Assembly (NCBI GenBank): GCA_022181005.1
Contig: BQMV01000353.1
Span: 1 to 13,551, forward strand
DNA from: Anaerolineaceae bacterium
GTDB taxonomy: Bacteria > Chloroflexota > Anaerolineae > Anaerolineales > Villigracilaceae
Direction: 5' to 3'
Length of the DNA stretch: 13,551 nt
Shown here: in pieces, positions 11,797 to 13,551 of the stretch
Layout of the letters: the number at the start of each line of letters is the position of its first letter
Numbering within the stretch: the stretch's first letter is position 1
The notes under the pieces: generated by a model
The model's database searches: none
Told to the model about the DNA's origin: nothing
The model's input: the letters and a program-made list of their open reading frames with translations, nothing else
Program-made: the position numbers and the translations under genes

Positions 11797-13488
11797 ATGA
11801 ATATTTACGATTGGCTTCAGATATTATTTTACCTGACTGTGTTGTTCGCTTTGGTCAAACCGTTGGGCGGATACATGGCGCGCGTCTATCAAAACGAGCG
11901 CACCTTCCTTGACCCGATTCTTGGTCCTGTGGAACGATTCATGTACCGCGCCTCAGGCGTGGACTCGAAAGCGGAGATGAACTGGAAAACTTACGCCGTT
12001 GCGATGCTGTTGTTTAATGCCCTTGGCTTATTGGCTGTCTATCTCCTGCAACGAATTCAGTTTTTGTTGCCGTTGAATCCGCAGGGCTTTGGCGCGGTGA
12101 CGCCTGATTCTTCATGGAACACAGCCGTCAGTTTTGTGACCAACACCAACTGGCAGGGTTACGGCGGCGAGACAACGATGAGTTACCTGACCCAGATGCT
12201 GGCGATGACGGTGCAGAACTTCGTCTCCGCCGCGACGGGCATGGCGGTTCTCGTCGCGTTGATTCGCGGGATCATCCGTCACAACACAAAAGAAGTTGGG
12301 AACTTCTGGGTTGATTTAACCAGAAACACACTATATATCCTTGTGCCGCTTGCGCTGGTTCTCGCGCTGGCTTTGATTTCGCAAGGCGTTGTGCAAACTT
12401 TCAACGAATCTCAAACCGCCTCATCGCTTCAATCGGGCGAACAGACGATTGCGGTCGGTCCAGCCGCTTCGCAGATCGCCATCAAACAACTCGGCACAAA
12501 CGGCGGCGGATTCTTCAACACCAACTCCGCGCATCCGTTTGAGAACGCGACGCCGTTTTCAAATTTTCTGGAGATGCTCGCCCTCTTATTAATTCCCGCC
12601 GCGCTTTGTTACACCTACGGGAAGATGATCCGCGACACGCGCCAGGGATGGTCACTGCTGATCGCCATGACGATTGTTTTCGTCTCTTTACTGGGAGTGA
12701 CGGTTTGGTCGGAGAAAACAGCCAACCCTGCGATAGAGGCGTTGGGCGTCGTGGGCGGGAATATGGAAGGTAAGGAAGTCCGCTTTGGGATTGTGAACTC
12801 CGCTTTGTGGACGACCGCCACCACGTCCGTGTCGAATGGCGCGGTCAACTCGATGCTCGATTCATACATGCCGCTGGGCGGACTCGTGCCCATGTGGCTG
12901 ATGCAACTCGGCGAAATTATTTTCGGCGGAGTCGGTTCTGGGCTGTATGGCATGTTGGCGTTCGTCATCATCGCCGTGTTTGTGGCGGGGCTGATGGTCG
13001 GGCGCACGCCTGAATATCTCGGCAAAAAGATAGAGGCATACGAAATGAAAATGGCTTCGCTCGTGATTCTTGTTCCTGTGATCGTTACGCTGGTTGGAAC
13101 AGCCATCGCGTTGATGAACGAAGCGGGCAGAGCCACGATCTTCAACCCGTCGGCGCATGGGTTCAGCGAAGTGTTGTATGCGTTTTCATCCACGGCGGCG
13201 AACAACGGCTCGGCGTTTGCTGGGCTGGGTGCGAATAATCCGTTTTACAACACGGCATTGGGACTCGCCATGTTGATCGTTCGCTTTTGGCTGGCGGTTC
13301 CGATATTGGCGGTCGCGGGTTCGCTGGCGAATAAGAAGAAAACGCCCGTCAGCGGCGGCACATTGCCCACGCATACACCTTTATTTATCGGCTGGTTGAT
13401 CGGCGTTATCGTCATCGTCGGCGCGTTGAGTTATTTGCCCGCGCTGGCGTTGGGTCCGATCGTGGAACATTTGATGATCTTCAAATAG
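11797..13488 (+). CDS. kdpA: KdpA, potassium-binding channel subunit of K+-ATPase
   Basis: A 563-aa integral membrane protein, close to the 557 aa of E. coli KdpA. ATG 11797 (MNIYDWLQ) is chosen over the in-frame TTG at 11788 because the latter lies inside kdpF; GGATAAG is its ribosome site. The four channel repeats with selectivity-filter segments are visible: [11 protein letters not shown] (about 115), [20 protein letters not shown] (about 232), the [16 protein letters not shown] region (about 351) and [14 protein letters not shown] (about 465). It works with KdpB (P-type ATPase), KdpC and KdpF for high-affinity K+ uptake at low potassium. kdpB and kdpC would be expected beyond the window. 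Confidence 0.96.
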   Translation: MNIYDWLQILFYLTVLFALVKPLGGYMARVYQNERTFLDPILGPVERFMYRASGVDSKAEMNWKTYAVAMLLFNALGLLAVYLLQRIQFLLPLNPQGFGAVTPDSSWNTAVSFVTNTNWQGYGGETTMSYLTQMLAMTVQNFVSAATGMAVLVALIRGIIRHNTKEVGNFWVDLTRNTLYILVPLALVLALALISQGVVQTFNESQTASSLQSGEQTIAVGPAASQIAIKQLGTNGGGFFNTNSAHPFENATPFSNFLEMLALLLIPAALCYTYGKMIRDTRQGWSLLIAMTIVFVSLLGVTVWSEKTANPAIEALGVVGGNMEGKEVRFGIVNSALWTTATTSVSNGAVNSMLDSYMPLGGLVPMWLMQLGEIIFGGVGSGLYGMLAFVIIAVFVAGLMVGRTPEYLGKKIEAYEMKMASLVILVPVIVTLVGTAIALMNEAGRATIFNPSAHGFSEVLYAFSSTAANNGSAFAGLGANNPFYNTALGLAMLIVRFWLAVPILAVAGSLANKKKTPVSGGTLPTHTPLFIGWLIGVIVIVGALSYLPALALGPIVEHLMIFK

Positions 13489-13490
13489 TC

Positions 13491-13551
13491 ATGTCGTTGC
13501 GAGCCGTTGGTCGAGACGCAAGCAGTCGAGACCATAAGGCGAAGCAACCCC
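13491..13551. repeat. dispersed-repeat-like sequence after kdpA
   Basis: Begins ATGTCGTTGCGAGCC and ends GGCGAAGCAACCCC, an imperfect inverted arrangement (GTTGC ... GCAAC) enclosing two direct copies of GTCGAGAC (13510-13517, 13525-13532). It resembles the 'CATTGCGAG ... GAAGCAATC' repeat found in many bacterial genomes. It lies in the expected kdpA-kdpB gap and may continue past the edge. Confidence 0.55.

Overview
The window reads as a chromosomal segment of a free-living, medium-GC bacterium. The gene repertoire (short AMP nucleosidase, divergent pst locus, Kdp system with mini-proteins) and the many short dispersed palindromic repeats remind me of Anaerolineae-type Chloroflexota. That placement is inference; no taxonomic marker was tested. 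Several genes have a TATAAT-like box only 6-13 nt before the start codon, suggesting leaderless or nearly leaderless transcripts.

Layout. 1-1286 (minus): a two-gene accessory module, a DUF488 protein with an N-terminal helix-rich domain followed by an uncharacterised partner truncated by the window edge. 1342-1813: no gene, but a dense array of GC-rich hairpin repeats arranged as B-D-A-B-D-A-B. 1814-2581 (plus): a DUF559 nuclease-like gene at the end of that array and, 3 nt later, an acidic protein of unknown function. 2775-3041 (minus): a small zinc-ribbon protein whose 3' end is a terminator hairpin. 3227-3997 (plus): AMP nucleosidase.

4059-9216 is a high-affinity phosphate uptake locus: phoU (plus), a pstB-type ATPase on the minus strand (pstB1, 4770-5528), then divergently pstS-pstC-pstA and a second pstB-type ATPase (pstB2, 8461-9216). 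The main discovery candidate is here. PstB1 has a damaged ABC signature (LALGQ instead of LSGGQ) and PstB2 lacks the Q-loop glutamine (VFARP instead of VFQKP). If the two form a heterodimer, both defects fall in the same composite ATP site and the other site is fully canonical. That is the pattern of asymmetric heterodimeric ABC ATPases, which is not what is described for Pst.

9217-9438 is a short intergenic stretch with the remnant of a Tat lipoprotein signal peptide and an 11-bp inverted repeat. It is followed by a fumarylacetoacetate-hydrolase-family gene (minus), tRNA-Val(UAC) with its terminator (plus), and a translationally coupled pair on the minus strand: a DUF6504 protein and a CPBP-family membrane protease.

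11611-13488 (plus) is the start of a kdp potassium-uptake operon: a 31-aa membrane mini-protein, kdpF (30 aa) and kdpA. A repeat lies right after kdpA at the window end; kdpB would be expected beyond the edge.
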